Shown here piece by piece: positions 42,301-52,669 of a stretch of DNA of 64,000 bases. How positions within the stretch are numbered: the first letter of the stretch is position 1; every line of letters begins with the position of its first letter. This DNA comes from Porphyra umbilicalis (Eukaryota > Rhodophyta > Bangiophyceae > Bangiales > Bangiaceae). Below the pieces are notes generated by a model that saw only the letters and a list, made by a program, of their open reading frames with translations, ran no database searches and was not told the origin of the DNA. The position numbers and the translations under genes were made by a program. The stretch covers positions 1 to 64,000 of the forward strand of contig KV918942.1 of assembly GCA_002049455.2 (NCBI GenBank). The letters are read 5' to 3'.

Positions 42301-43482
42301 GACAATGGGCAGGTCGTTGTCCTCCGGCCCGGCGTTGGCGGCTCGTGCCTCGGCGTCGAGGCGGTGCTCATTGACGGCCTGCCCGTGTCCAACCACGACC
42401 ACGCGGTGCAGGCGCTCGAGTGGGACCAGCAGGGCGCGCTGCTGCTGGCGGCGGGGGGCTTTACCAACCAGGGGGCCAACGTCAAGGGCATCCGCCTCGG
42501 CGGCGTCGACGAGACGCCCCTGTCGGCGGCGGTGCTGCGCGCGCCCGTGCACGCGGCGGGCTTTGACGGGCGGATCACCTATGACCAGACGGTCGACGAG
42601 CGGGCGACGCGGCAGACGGGCGGGACCGTGTCGGTGTGGGCGGCGGGCCTGCGCAACGCCTTTGACACGGTGTTGCACACTAACGGGGCGCTCTACGGGA
42701 CGGACAATGGCCCCAACGCGGGCTATGGCGACGTGGCTGTGGGGTGCGGCGGCTCTGCCAAGGGGTACGGCCAAAAAGACAAGCTCCTCCGCCTCACCGC
42801 CGGCAGCTACCACGGGCACCCCAACCGCAACCGGGCGCGCGACGACCCGCGGCAGTGCACGTACCACCGCAATTCGGACGGGGCGGGCGGCGGCTACACG
42901 CCGGCGCTCGCCGACCTCGGCCGCTCCTCCATGAATGGGGTGCTCGAGTTTATGGGCAACGCCTTTGGGGGCGCCCTCAAACACGACCTGCTCATTGCCA
43001 AGTTTAGCGGCCGCCGCGGGGCGGGCGTCACGGCCCGCGCGCGCCTCTCTGCCGACGGCAAGGCAGTCACCTCGTTGGCCGACTTGCTCCCCTTTTCCGG
43101 CCTGCTGCTCGTGCAGGCCGCGACCGGCGCGGTCCTCGCGCCGCAAACGCAAAAGAACCGCGTCACCGTCTACGTGCCCGACTACCCGCCGCCGCCGGCC
43201 GCGGCGCCGCCGGCCGTGGCGGGCGTCGCGCCGCACCGCGGCCGCGTCGGCGGCGGCAATGGGGTGATGATTGCGGGGCACAACTTTGGGGCGGCCCCGA
43301 CAGCGACGCTCGGCGGCCGCCCGTGTGGCAACGTGCGGGACGTGGCGGCGGACGGGACGAGCTTTCGGTGCACCGCCCCGGCGGGCGTGGCGGGCGCGCT
43401 CGTGCGGGTGGTCGTGACGGCGGGTGGGCGGGGGAGTGCGACGACGCCGGGGCGGGGGGACTACTGGTACATGGAGGTGTAG
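39381..43482 (+). CDS. Large secreted multidomain protein: malectin, Pro-rich linker, malectin, PKD-, PA14-, IPT-like, beta-propeller, IPT
   Basis: The ATG at 39381 gives MRHARVAALAAAAVTATTTT, a signal peptide, then a first malectin domain (VRVNLGGG; GTYAVTLHWAEAW; RRVFDVAIGG). A Pro/Ala-rich linker fills 39960-40365. A second malectin domain follows (LRLNVGGPAVGGFTPDAPYL; VVTLHFAEVYP; GRLFSITAEGG). The next frame continues with a PKD-like domain (LSAFDSHTHRFHADGS), a PA14-like domain (VFLYKVEADAEVAFAAAY), an IPT domain (PIITSVSPAAGGLAQGTRVT), and a glucose/sorbosone-dehydrogenase-like propeller (GPTAIALGPDGRVYVGQYK; NHDHAVQALEWD; WAAGLRNAFDTVL; GSYHGHPNR). A last IPT domain ends at DYWYMEV. 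Malectin and PA14 domains bind carbohydrate, so a role at the cell surface or wall is likely. Frame changes fall in the linker and in the G10 run at 40657-40666. Whether the propeller is enzymatic is unknown. Confidence 0.8.
39975..40365 (+). repeat. C-rich minisatellite coding the Pro/Ala linker
   Basis: About two dozen copies of a 15-17-bp unit, CCGGCCGCCGCCCCCC with varying numbers of C, occur without interruption. All three plus frames are open through most of it (Pro/Ala, Arg/Pro/Gly or Pro/Arg). Unit length varies by single C, so the frame in which the next domain is read can change. Confidence 0.8.
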
Positions 43483-43874
43483 GTGGATGGAGACGCATGA
43501 CGATGACTGTCAGTTAACTATGATAATCAATTTTTTTTTCTCCTTATCCTCCTCTGACGGCGGCCGGCCGGCCGACGGCCGACACCGATACCTTCCTTGG
43601 TCGCGGGCGCGACCGCGCACGCGCGCACGCGGATGACCAACCTGGGCTCGAGTCGACTCTGACTTGAAGCGGGGTGCGTCCGGCCACACGGGACATTCCA
43701 AGGAGCATCACGTGCCCCCCGCAGGAACGCGGAGGAACAACAAAAAGGATTGTATGAACAAAAAAGGTCGGTCGGCGGCCCCTGCCGCCGCCATGGAATC
43801 CCCCCCAAAAACACGCGGCGCCACCCCAGCGCCACGGTGCCGACTGCGCGACGCCCCACCCCGTCGGTGGCGAC
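43483..43874. other. Convergent 3' region between two genes
   Basis: It begins with an AT-rich patch (GATAATCAA followed by T8 near 43530) after the secreted-protein stop, then average sequence up to the stop of the minus-strand ATPase. No separate gene is seen. Confidence 0.4.
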
Positions 43875-44051
43875 TCATGCTGGGGTCGCCACCCCCCCCC
43901 CCACCGGCGCGAGGGTGTCCGCCACGGGCCGGCCGACGCCGACCCCCCCCCCCGCCGCTTCGGGCGCCCACTCGGCGCGCATGTACTCCGCGCTCCCCAT
44001 CTCCAACAGCCGCGACACGGTGCGGTCCGACGCAAAGGCCTCGTCCGTCAG

Positions 44052-44082
<31 letters not shown>

Positions 44083-44474
44083 CCGCCGCCGCAGCCGCCG
44101 CCGCCACGCCCTCCCCCCAAACACCCCCCGCACGTCCGCCGCGGCGCCCGACACAAACAGCTTGACGTGGCACTCGTACAGGGCGTCGACGAGGTGGATC
44201 CACCGCCGCGCCTCGTTGCGGCTGCGCACCGGGTCGAGGCGCGGCAGCCCCGTGACGCACACGACGCAAAAGTGGGCGGCGAGGGCGCGGTAGTCGGCGG
44301 CGCCAAGCGGCCGCCCGCACAGCTGCTCAAAGGTAAAGAGGGCGGTGCGGCGGGACGCGACCGCGCGGGGGACGGTCAGCAGGCGGCCGCCGACCGACAG
44401 GCGGGCGGGGGCGACCACGACGGGGGGGGCGACGGGGGTGCCGCCAGGGGGCCGCGGCGACGCCGCGTCGTGCC

Positions 44475-44505
<31 letters not shown>

Positions 44506-45491
44506 AGCTGCGGTGGCCCCCCCCCCCGGCGGTGCGCCCACGGCGGTCGGCACGGCCACGCCGTCGCCGCGCCCGCCGCCGCCGCCACCGTCGGCAGCGG
44601 CGCCAATGCCCGACAGCTGCTCAAACACCGCCTCGACGGCCGCGTCGTCATTGGCCACGTACGCCGCCGCCGAGGCGGCGGCGCGGGCGAGGCGGTAGTC
44701 GACCGCCCCTGCCAGCCGGTGCACGACCGTGCGGTTGTAGAGCAGGGGGATGAGGGGCACAAACAGCTCCCGCGCGAGGCCATTGGCGTAGAGGTCCTCG
44801 GGCGCGCGGTTGGAGGTGGCAACGACAACGACGCCGCGGCGGAAGAGGGCCCCAAAGAGGCGGCGGAGGACGACCGCGTCGGCGACGTCCGTCACTTGGA
44901 ACTCGTCGACGCAGAGGAGGCCCGCGTCGGCCGCCAGCTGCGCGGCGACCGCGTCGACAATGTCCGCGTCGCCGCCGTCGCCGCCGCCGCCAGGCCCCCC
45001 CCCGCCTGCCGCCGCGCGGAGGGCGTGCACCCGCGCGTGAAAGTCGAGCATAAAGCCCGCCAGGTGCACCCGCCGCACCGCGGGCGACGGCACGCCCGCG
45101 ACCATGAGGTCCATGAGGAAGGTTTTGCCAACGCCGACGCCGCCCCACAGGTAGGCCCCACGCGGCGCGTCGGCGGCCACGGCGGCAAGGTCCGCCGCCG
45201 CCGCCGCCGCGGGGTCGGCGTGCCACCGCCACGGGAGGCGCCAGCCCCCCCCCCCCCCCCCCCGCCCCCCCCACCCCCCGCCGCCGAGCCGCCGCCCCCA
45301 CCGCCGCCGCCGCCGCCGCCACCGCCGCCGCGTGCTGCCGCGGCAGATATTCTGGCAGCGCCGCGGCGACGGCGTCGAGGACCTCCACCGCCGCCGCCTG
45401 CGCCGCGTCGGCACGCAGCGCGGGCGGCGCGCCGCCGCTGCCGGGGGCGGTCAGTCGCCGGTAGCGGTCGAGGAGGGGGGACGGCGGCGCG

Positions 45492-45528
<37 letters not shown>

Positions 45529-45874
45529 CCGACACGGCGGTGGCGGCCACGTCGGCCACCGCCGCTGCCGTCGCCGACGCTGCCGCCGCCGGGCTGCCGC
45601 CGACGCCGCCGCCGCCACCGCCGCCGCCGCCGTCGTCGCCGCGGCCGCCGCCGTCCTCGTCCAACGACCGCCGCGGCGGGGGCAACTGGTGTTGCCACCG
45701 CCGTGGCGCAGCGACGGCGGGGGCGTCGGCCGCCGCCGCCGCGGCGGCCGACGGAGCGGCGGCGGCGGCGGCGACCAGTGGCCGCGGTGCGTGCGGGGCT
45801 GGGGCGGCGCCCGCCGCCGTGACGCCGCCCCAGCCCCGCACGCACCGCGCGGCGGTGCGACGCAGCGGGAGCAT
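43875..45874 (-). CDS. AFG1/ZapE-family AAA+ ATPase, probably mitochondrial, with poly-G/C frame breaks
   Basis: The ATG at 45874 starts MLPLRRTAARCVRGWGGVTA, a basic, acid-free mitochondrial presequence. The N-domain reads LLDRYRRLTAPG and LRADAAQAAAVEVLDAVAAA, ending LPEYLPRQ. After a C19 run (45245-45263) the core continues: Walker A GGVGVGKTFLMDLM, then RRVHLAGFMLDFHARVHAL, Walker B LLCVDEFQVTDVADA, and ATSNRAPEDLYANGLARELF with the family's TSN-R motif. It goes on to VPLIPLLYNRT, LFTFEQLCGRPLGAADYRAL and NEARRWIHLVDALYE. After a C30 run (44052-44081) the tail FASDRTVSRLLEMGSAEYM completes the family pattern. AFG1 proteins help degrade or extract mitochondrial inner-membrane proteins. The reading frame changes exactly at both homopolymers, so these are probably length errors or expandable Gly/Ala loops, not decay. 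Confidence 0.85.
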
Positions 45875-46568
45875 GGGGGCGGCGCACTGGCGGCGCCGGC
45901 GTGTCCCCCGCCGCGCCGGCCGCCGCACGTGGGCAGCGCGGGGGGGACGGAGGGGGAGGGACGAGGGGGGGATGGGGGAGGGAGGGGGACGAGGGAGGGG
46001 GGAAGAGGAGGGAGGGAGACGGGGGGGGGGGGGGGGGGAGGGGGGAGAGGGGAGGGGGGGAGGGAGGGAGACGAGGGGGGGGGGGGGGCAGTACGGCCGT
46101 GGCGGCGCCGCCAGCTGGCGGTGTGTGTGCGGCTGCAGCCGCACACGGCGTGCCGTGCGTGCAGGCGACGCGCGACGCGTGCGCGGGTCCTTGCTCGCCC
46201 GGCATTCTCCCTGGGTGCTCGCGGGCGGAGATGTGGGAATTCGGTGGGCTGAAACGGACGAGGCACAACCACGCTCGAGTGGAGACGAGCGTCTGAATTT
46301 AGGGCCACGCCATCGACGGCCAAAGTGGCCGGCACAAGGCGGCGGCCCGCGCAGCTCCCGATCGCGAGGCGCGCGCAGAGGACGCGGCAATCCAGTAGAA
46401 TCGCTGCCATGCATCGAGCACCTGGTCGCCCTCGCGCGGGGGCATTCACAAGCTCGCACCTCGCTACAGTACTGTAGCAGGATCGGACCCCCGGGTCATC
46501 GACACACGCTCCAGTTGCCTTGGCCGATGGTCTCGCTCCTCACTGTGTACGAGTCCACCCTCCCGCTC
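45875..46568. other. Upstream region of the AFG1-like gene, with long G runs
   Basis: 45940-46095 is almost entirely G with some A (for example an unbroken G run at 46022-46038). 46100-46568 is ordinary sequence leading to the Copia LTR. No gene is seen. The purine-rich stretch could adopt G-quadruplex or triplex structure. Confidence 0.4.
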
Positions 46569-46767
46569 TGTTGAAGAACACCAGCGGGGGAAGGAGGGCG
46601 CCAGCACGGTGGCCGCCTCCCCGCTGTCTCTCACCTCAGCGGCGATAGGAGAGAGTAAAGTCCTTGGTCTCGTCTCGGCCTCCCTCTCTCCCCCGCCCCC
46701 GAGTCGGATATATGCTCCCCCCGGGTCGGGGTCCTGCCTCCCAGTCCACCTCTCCCTCCCGGGGTCA
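46569..46767 (-). mobile_element. 3' long terminal repeat of Copia copy 1
   Basis: The outer edge (TGTTGAAGAA on the plus strand) is fixed by comparison with the second LTR at 52684. The inner edge is inferred from a TG...CA layout and a pyrimidine tract, ACCCCCTCC, just inside, which is a polypurine tract on the element strand. A TATATA string near 46709 could serve as promoter. If the inner edge is wrong, the LTR could be longer. Confidence 0.6.
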
Positions 46768-47188
46768 ACCCCCTCCAGACGATCACACAGGCGCATCCAC
46801 GGGTCCTCCTCGGCCCCACTTCCCAGGCCCTCTCCCGCGGGTCGTCCCCGCTCGGTCACTCCCCCTCCAATTCACCCCCTCTGCGGCCCGCCCTCGCGTC
46901 CGCCCGTGGCGCCCGGGGGGGTGGCCGTGTCCCCGCGGTCGCCTTGGCCCCGCGCCCGCCCCTGGCGCCACGAGGCGCCACAGTCGCCCCAATTCCGCCG
47001 TCTGTACCGCGGCGTCCGGGGGCGCCGCCACAGGCCCTCAAACTCCACCGTCCCCGCCACGGCAGCTCCCCGCTGCGGCAACTGTCCGCGCGGTGTCTCG
47101 CCCCCGCCGTCACGCACGGCCCCGCGTGGCAGCTCCCCGTCCCCGGTCGCGTGTGAGGGCATGCCCGCCACGCACGGTCGGAAAGGCC

Positions 47189-50100
47189 TCAGGCCTGTCG
47201 GGCGTCGGCCCCTCCCCCGTGGCCCCCGCCCTGTCCCCATCCAATCAGGTGCGTGCACGGTGGCTCGGTGCCGCCGACCGATCCGCCGGTGTCCCTGTCA
47301 GTCGGGCCCCGCGGATCAATTCCGTTGGGGACACGGCTGCCACCGTGGCCGCTCGCCCCCGTCGCCACCCCGGCCGCACCGCCTCCGTCGCCGGGTGCTC
47401 GGCCAACGGCGGGGGGCTTCCCAGGTTCCACCAACCCCCCGCCAACACTCCCCACCGTGCACACGGCGACGGCAGGGTCTCCGACTCGCGTTGCCATCCC
47501 CAGCGCGGAGCGGCACCGCTGGAGCGGCTGCGCGGGCAGCGCCTTGGTCAGGGCGTCAGCCGTCATGTCCGTCGTTGCTACGTACCGGACGGTCAGTTCG
47601 CCCCGGGCGACTCGGTCACGCACAAAGTGGTGAGCAACGTCGATGTGCTTGCTACGGGCAGTCCCGCCCGGGTTGTGCATGAGGTGGATGGCGCTTTGGT
47701 TGTCCGAGCGCATGGGCACTGGGCCACGCTCCCCCGTGGTCTCTCCCAGCAGGAGGCGCAACCACACGGCCTCGCGTGCTGCCGTGGCGGCGGCGATGTA
47801 CTCTGCCTCTGTGGTAGAGACGGCAACCGTGGGCTGCAGCTTGCTGGCCCACGACACGGCCGCACCGTTCAGGAGGAAGACGTAGCCAGATGTCGACCGG
47901 CGGGTGTCAACGTCACCCGCGTAGTCGGCGTCGCAGTAGCCGGCCAGCGTCCCCCGAGTGCCAAAGCGTAGGCCCAGCTCTGAGGAACCTTGCAGGTAGC
48001 GGAGCACCCGCAGCGCGGCCGCCTCGCGCTGTGTCGTCGGGGCGGCGCAGTACCGCGACAGCTTCCCCACGGCGTAGGAGACATCGGGGCGGGTGCACGT
48101 GGCGATGTAGAGCAGACCACCAATGAGAGCCTGGTAACGCGCCACGCCGTCCTGGGGCAGGGCCTCCCCCGCCTTTTGTAGCACGGTCCCGGGCGCCATT
48201 GGCACCTGCAGGGTTTTGGCATCCGCCAGTCCGTGTCGCTCCGCGAGGCGCGCCACGTACTGGCGCTGGGAGACAAGCAGTCCCGTATGCCCCTCGGCAC
48301 GGTCGATGTGGAGCCCTAGGAAGTAGGTGGGCTCCCCAATGTCCCGCGACTTGAAGGCCGCCATGATCTGGCCCTTGGTCGTATCCAGGTGGGCGCGCGT
48401 CCTGGCGATCAGCAGGATGTCGTCGACGTAGACGAGTACGTAGATCCGCTCCCCGTCCACGTCGGCCATGAAAAGGCACGGGTCCGCGGTGCACTGCCGC
48501 ATTCCCATCTGGTCCATAAGCTTGACGAGCTCGAGGAACCACTGCCGCGCGGCTTGACGCAAGCCGTAGACGGCCTTCCGCAGCCGCAGCACCTGACCGG
48601 GGTGGCCCCGCTCGTACCCCTTGGGCTCCCTCACGTACAACTCCTCCACCACCGGCCCGTTGAGAAAGGCGGTCTCCACGTCCAGTTGGTGCATCTGTAG
48701 TCCCTCTGCCGCGGCGTGGGACAGCAGGCACAGGAGCGTGGCGCGGCGGACGACAGGTGCCCAGACGTCGCCAAAGTCTCGTCCTGGCACTTGGAAGTTC
48801 CCACAGGCGACGCCGCGTCCCTTGTGGCGCGCAACCTGCCCGTCGGAGCCCCTCTTCCGCTCGCACAGGATCTGGAACGGCAGGACCGCCGCTCCCGCGG
48901 GAAGGTGGGTCAGCTCAAACGTCCCGTTGTCCCACAGGGCGTTCATCTCCTTGAGCACCGCATCGTTGAACGCCGGCCAGTCATCCTCCCGGCGCGCTTG
49001 CGCCAAGGTCATCTTGTCTGGGTTGGACCGCTCATACGCGGTGTATGCGGTCGCATCCCACTTGGCCGAGCCCCCCACCCCACGCACAAGGCTGATAGGG
49101 TGGTAGACGCCCGTTTCCACTGCGTCTGCACTGGCCCCATCCCATGCCGGGGTGATGGCCACCTGCGCCTCATGCGCTAGCGCGGCGCTCCCTCCCCCGG
49201 CATCACCTTGGCCGGGATGCTCCCCCAATCGGGCCGGCATGAAGCGCGCCCGCAGGGAGCGGCGGGCTGGGCTGCGTGGGTCGTCGTGGGCGGGCCTAGG
49301 CAGCCTCGCGGCCAACTCAGCCGCGTCCAGGAGGGTGCCACCATGGCGATCCTTGGGGTCAGCCCGCGCGGCATCCGCCGCGGCGGACGCGCTGCTGTCC
49401 GGGGCCGTGCTGGGCACGTCCCCGAGCAAGCCACCGCTTGTGGTGGGGGAGGCACCGCCCGGGGCGTCGGTAGAGGCCCCTGGCGGGCCGAGCGAGTCGG
49501 CGGGGGCCGGCCGGTGGGCCGGCGGAACGTCCGTCTCGGTGGTGTCCCAGTCAGCCCCAAATTCCTGCATGCCCGAGAAGATGGCCGATCCTGGACTTAC
49601 GTCGGCACTTCCCATGCGCGACTCGTCAAATACAACGTCGCGGCTGACCTTGATTGTCCCGTTGACCAGCACGCGGTACGCCTTGCAGTCCTTGGCGTAC
49701 CCCACAAAGGTGCCTGCCGTCCCTCGCGGGGATAGCTTGCGACGCTGAGTCGCGGGCGTCAGGACAAAAGCGCGGCAGCCGAAGACGCGCAGGTGGGCGA
49801 CCGAGGGGCGCTGACCAAACAGCAGCTCGATGGGGGTGGCGCTGGCACCCGCCCGCACCGTGCGGTTGACCACGTGCGAGACCGTTGACACGGCCTCCCC
49901 CCACAGGTCCGTGGCGCATGCAGCAGCCGTCATGGACGCCCCGACCTTCTCCAGCAGCGTGCGGTTCAGGCGCTCAGCCTTACCGGTCTGCTGGGGCGTG
50001 TACGGGGCGGTCGTCTCATGCGTGGCGCCGTGCTTCCGCGTCCACGCCGCCATCGTTGCGCTCATGTACTCCCCGCACCGGTCGGACCGCCATCGCTGAA

Positions 50101-51409
50101 GGCGCCGGCCGGTGCGCGCCTCCCATCGGGCCACCTCCGTCCGCACCGCCTCTCCAGCGTCGGCCTTGGTGGCAATGGGAACAGCCTCGTGCGCATCGGA
50201 ATAGTCGTCCAACACAGTAACGATGTACCGGGCACCTCCCACCGAGGTGACGGGCATGGGGCCGCACACGTCGGTGTGCACCAGCTCCAGAGGCACCGTC
50301 GCCGCGGAGGTGGACTTGGGGAACGGCTTGCGGCAAATCTTGGAAACGGCACAGGCGTCGCACATATCGCTGAGGTCCCGACGCGGGTGGGCGCCAGCCA
50401 CTTCCATCGCGTCCACCAGAGGGGCGGTCCGCAGGACGGCGTCAGTCCCGGCATGCGCCAGGCGCGAGTGCCACACGGGGGCAGCCACAGCGGCCGCCGC
50501 GAGGTGCTGCGCCGGCGTCGAGCTGGGCGGGCCGCCGACTGACGGCAGGACGTACACGTTCCCGCGCGGGAGCCCCTTAAAGACAATTCCAACCGTCCCA
50601 AGGATGTCAACTCCCCCGTCGTAGAAGTAGGCCCCAAATCCGCGCCGCGTCATGACCTTGATCGAGAACAGGTTGACGGCCAGGCCGGGGACCACGAGCA
50701 CCCCCTGCAGGTGTACCGGGAAGCGCCCTCCAGGCCCATGCAGCATCGTGGTGACCTCTCCGGCCTGCGTGGCACAAATCGTCTGACCACCCGCCAGACA
50801 GATCTCCACAGGATCGATGTCGTGCACCGACTCGAGGGAGAATGGGGACGACGTCATGTGGTGTGACGCGCCACTGTCCATGATCCAGTCGTCCCCATCC
50901 AAGCGCGTGGCGTGGTCTGTCGCCAGGGCCATCATGGCATATCCCGTCCCCGAGGGCGCGCCGCCCGAGGCATTGGCCGGCCCCCCGCCCGGGGCGTGGC
51001 GAGCCGGCATGCCACGGCCGTCGCCCGCGCCCGCGTGACCCCGTCCGTGGTGGGCCGCCGGTGCCATGGCGTGCCCATACCCGAACGCACCACCCGCGTG
51101 GGCCATAGGAGCAGGACCCACAGGACGACCAAACCCGGGCATGCGGCCCGTGGGCACTGAATAGGGGGGGCGCACGGGCGGGTGCGTGTGGCACTGGCGC
51201 TGCAGATGCCCCGGCTGCCCACACCCCCAACACGTCCGTGCCGCCCGAGGAGGGGGCATCATGGGCCCATACGGCGCCATGTCGCCCTGGAAGTAGCCCC
51301 CCCTGCAGGTGCGCTTGATACGGGTTGACGAGGGGGGCGAAAACCGGAGGCGGTCTGTGCCCTGGCACCGTCGGCGGGGCCGCGGGGTGCGCCGCACCTG
51401 TAGCAGCAT
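47189..51409 (-). CDS. pol: Copia Pol polyprotein (zinc knuckle, protease, integrase, reverse transcriptase, RNase H)
   Basis: The 1406-codon frame is uninterrupted. The zinc knuckle CWGCGQPGHLQRQC (CX2CX4HX4C) is near residues 60-73. The aspartic protease motif DSGASHHM is near 178. Integrase has HSRLAHAG with a later CDAC (the HHCC finger), then HTDVCGP, RSDRCGEYM and GKAERLNRT carrying the D-D-E triad. Reverse transcriptase starts around LQMHQLDVETAFLNG and has the active-site motif VLVYVDDILL (near nucleotides 48417-48432). RNase H has GYCDADYAGD and VSTTEAEYIAA. The usable start lies at the gag junction near 51300; sequence before it in this frame is a shadow of gag. All key residues are present, so the enzyme set looks functional. 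Confidence 0.92.
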   Translation of the reverse strand: MLLQVRRTPRPRRRCQGTDRLRFSPPSSTRIKRTCRGGYFQGDMAPYGPMMPPPRAARTCWGCGQPGHLQRQCHTHPPVRPPYSVPTGRMPGFGRPVGPAPMAHAGGAFGYGHAMAPAAHHGRGHAGAGDGRGMPARHAPGGGPANASGGAPSGTGYAMMALATDHATRLDGDDWIMDSGASHHMTSSPFSLESVHDIDPVEICLAGGQTICATQAGEVTTMLHGPGGRFPVHLQGVLVVPGLAVNLFSIKVMTRRGFGAYFYDGGVDILGTVGIVFKGLPRGNVYVLPSVGGPPSSTPAQHLAAAAVAAPVWHSRLAHAGTDAVLRTAPLVDAMEVAGAHPRRDLSDMCDACAVSKICRKPFPKSTSAATVPLELVHTDVCGPMPVTSVGGARYIVTVLDDYSDAHEAVPIATKADAGEAVRTEVARWEARTGRRLQRWRSDRCGEYMSATMAAWTRKHGATHETTAPYTPQQTGKAERLNRTLLEKVGASMTAAACATDLWGEAVSTVSHVVNRTVRAGASATPIELLFGQRPSVAHLRVFGCRAFVLTPATQRRKLSPRGTAGTFVGYAKDCKAYRVLVNGTIKVSRDVVFDESRMGSADVSPGSAIFSGMQEFGADWDTTETDVPPAHRPAPADSLGPPGASTDAPGGASPTTSGGLLGDVPSTAPDSSASAAADAARADPKDRHGGTLLDAAELAARLPRPAHDDPRSPARRSLRARFMPARLGEHPGQGDAGGGSAALAHEAQVAITPAWDGASADAVETGVYHPISLVRGVGGSAKWDATAYTAYERSNPDKMTLAQARREDDWPAFNDAVLKEMNALWDNGTFELTHLPAGAAVLPFQILCERKRGSDGQVARHKGRGVACGNFQVPGRDFGDVWAPVVRRATLLCLLSHAAAEGLQMHQLDVETAFLNGPVVEELYVREPKGYERGHPGQVLRLRKAVYGLRQAARQWFLELVKLMDQMGMRQCTADPCLFMADVDGERIYVLVYVDDILLIARTRAHLDTTKGQIMAAFKSRDIGEPTYFLGLHIDRAEGHTGLLVSQRQYVARLAERHGLADAKTLQVPMAPGTVLQKAGEALPQDGVARYQALIGGLLYIATCTRPDVSYAVGKLSRYCAAPTTQREAAALRVLRYLQGSSELGLRFGTRGTLAGYCDADYAGDVDTRRSTSGYVFLLNGAAVSWASKLQPTVAVSTTEAEYIAAATAAREAVWLRLLLGETTGERGPVPMRSDNQSAIHLMHNPGGTARSKHIDVAHHFVRDRVARGELTVRYVATTDMTADALTKALPAQPLQRCRSALGMATRVGDPAVAVCTVGSVGGGLVEPGKPPAVGRAPGDGGGAAGVATGASGHGGSRVPNGIDPRGPTDRDTGGSVGGTEPPCTHLIGWGQGGGHGGGADARQA

Positions 51410-52142
51410 GCGGGGCAGTCGCCCGTGTGCTCGTCATGGGCGCGGCTGCCAGGACAACCGCCTCGTCCTCGTCCCCCTCCAGCCGGCGGTGCTTGAGCTC
51501 TGCCGCCAATAGGCGCCGCGTCACACCGGCCAAGTCCTCCGGCCCGTGGTTCTCAAGAAGCTCCACGGTGCCAGAGTACGTGGCCGGCAGGCCCGCAAGC
51601 AGAGCCGCCACCAGTTCCTCCTCTGGCGTGGGAATCCCCATGCGGCCCATCTCGATCTTGAGCATGGCGGCGCGGTTGATGAACCCCGTCATCGACTCCT
51701 GGGGCTTCTTGCGGAGGCTGCACAGCCGCCGGCGCAGCTCGATCTTGCCCGACAAGCCGCGGGAGGTGAACGAGTCCTGCACCTTCTGGTAGACCTCATG
51801 CGCCGTGTCACACTCCTTGAGCGCGTCGTGCTTGCCGGCCTCCAGGTTGAGCTTGAGGACTGCCTGGGCCGTCTGGTCCTTGCGGCGCCACTCAAGCGCT
51901 CCCAGCACGGCCGTCGCATGGCGCTTGTTTTCTTGGGTCGCATCGGGGTCCGCCATAGTTCCCGACAAGGCCGCCTTGGATGGCACACCATCGAGGCCGT
52001 CGAGCAGCTCCGCTGCCGCCGCCGGCATGGGGGCGACCACCACGTCCCAACAGTCCTTCAGCTTGCAGACTTGCTCAATGTCCGCGAGCCATGACAAGTG
52101 GTTGGCCTCGCCAAGCTGGGTGACGCGCATGGCCGCCTCCAT
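51296..52142 (-). CDS. gag: Copia Gag capsid region
   Basis: The ATG at 52142 starts MEAAMRVTQLGEANHLSW, followed by typical Copia Gag (UBN2-like) sequence: LADIEQVCKLKDCWDVV, then AHEVYQKVQDSFTSRGLSGK, IELRRRLCSLRKKPQESMTG, and LVAALLAGLPATYSGTVELL. This is the helical capsid core that packs element RNA. The same frame is open a little further upstream through a GTG at 52205 without an ATG. At a G7 run (plus 51297-51303) the coding signal moves to the Pol frame, which carries the zinc knuckle. Confidence 0.85.
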
Positions 52143-52669
52143 CGCGACGAGGCGCAGGTTGCGACCAGCCGCCGGTTGCTGCGGCTCTGCTTCCCGCAGA
52201 GACACGTGCGGGGCGCCCGGCGTCGTCGCCTGCGCGCCCTTGTGCTTGCCTCGGTCGGCACCCGGCGGTCGCCGGCAGCGCGCGCCCCCTCAGGCGCGGT
52301 ACACCGGCCGCCCTGGCACCTCAGTTCTCTCCGGGCCTCACCGCCCCACGTCTGGGCGGGTCTATCCCGCGCCCCTGGGGGAGAGCCGCACCCTCCCCCC
52401 TCGGCGGCGCCGTTAATCAATCACCTCAACCACGCTGCCGTCGTCGAAGCGGTAGGTGTCAACGATGGGGCCTCGGGAGGTGCAGCCGGGGTCGCCAGGG
52501 AGCGACGCCGTGCCCGTTGCCACCCGGTCGTCCACGACCGCCCCGGCCCGCGCAACAGGATAATAGCGAAATCGAGGGGTCGTAGAGCCCGGCGACCCCG
52601 CCGCCTCCTCGTCACGGGTCCTCAGCCACTCGTGCGGTGCGACCGCAAGCCCGAAGCGCGGGAAGCGAT
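52143..52669 (-). other. 5' leader of Copia copy 1
   Basis: This is the stretch between the primer-binding site and the Gag ATG on the minus strand. It is GC-rich with no conserved ORF, as expected for a leader carrying packaging signals, which cannot be identified by eye. Confidence 0.5.

Noticed and set aside
41659-43281. 540-codon minus-strand frame
   Set aside because: It lies wholly antisense to the IPT and propeller domains and has shadow composition.
43750-45822. 690-codon plus-strand frame
   Set aside because: It is antisense to the AFG1-like ATPase, which has intact Walker motifs.
46609-47971. Plus-strand frames of 357 and 435 codons, repeated at 52724-54086
   Set aside because: They are antisense to the Copia 3' end and LTR; identity between the two places only reflects the duplicated element.
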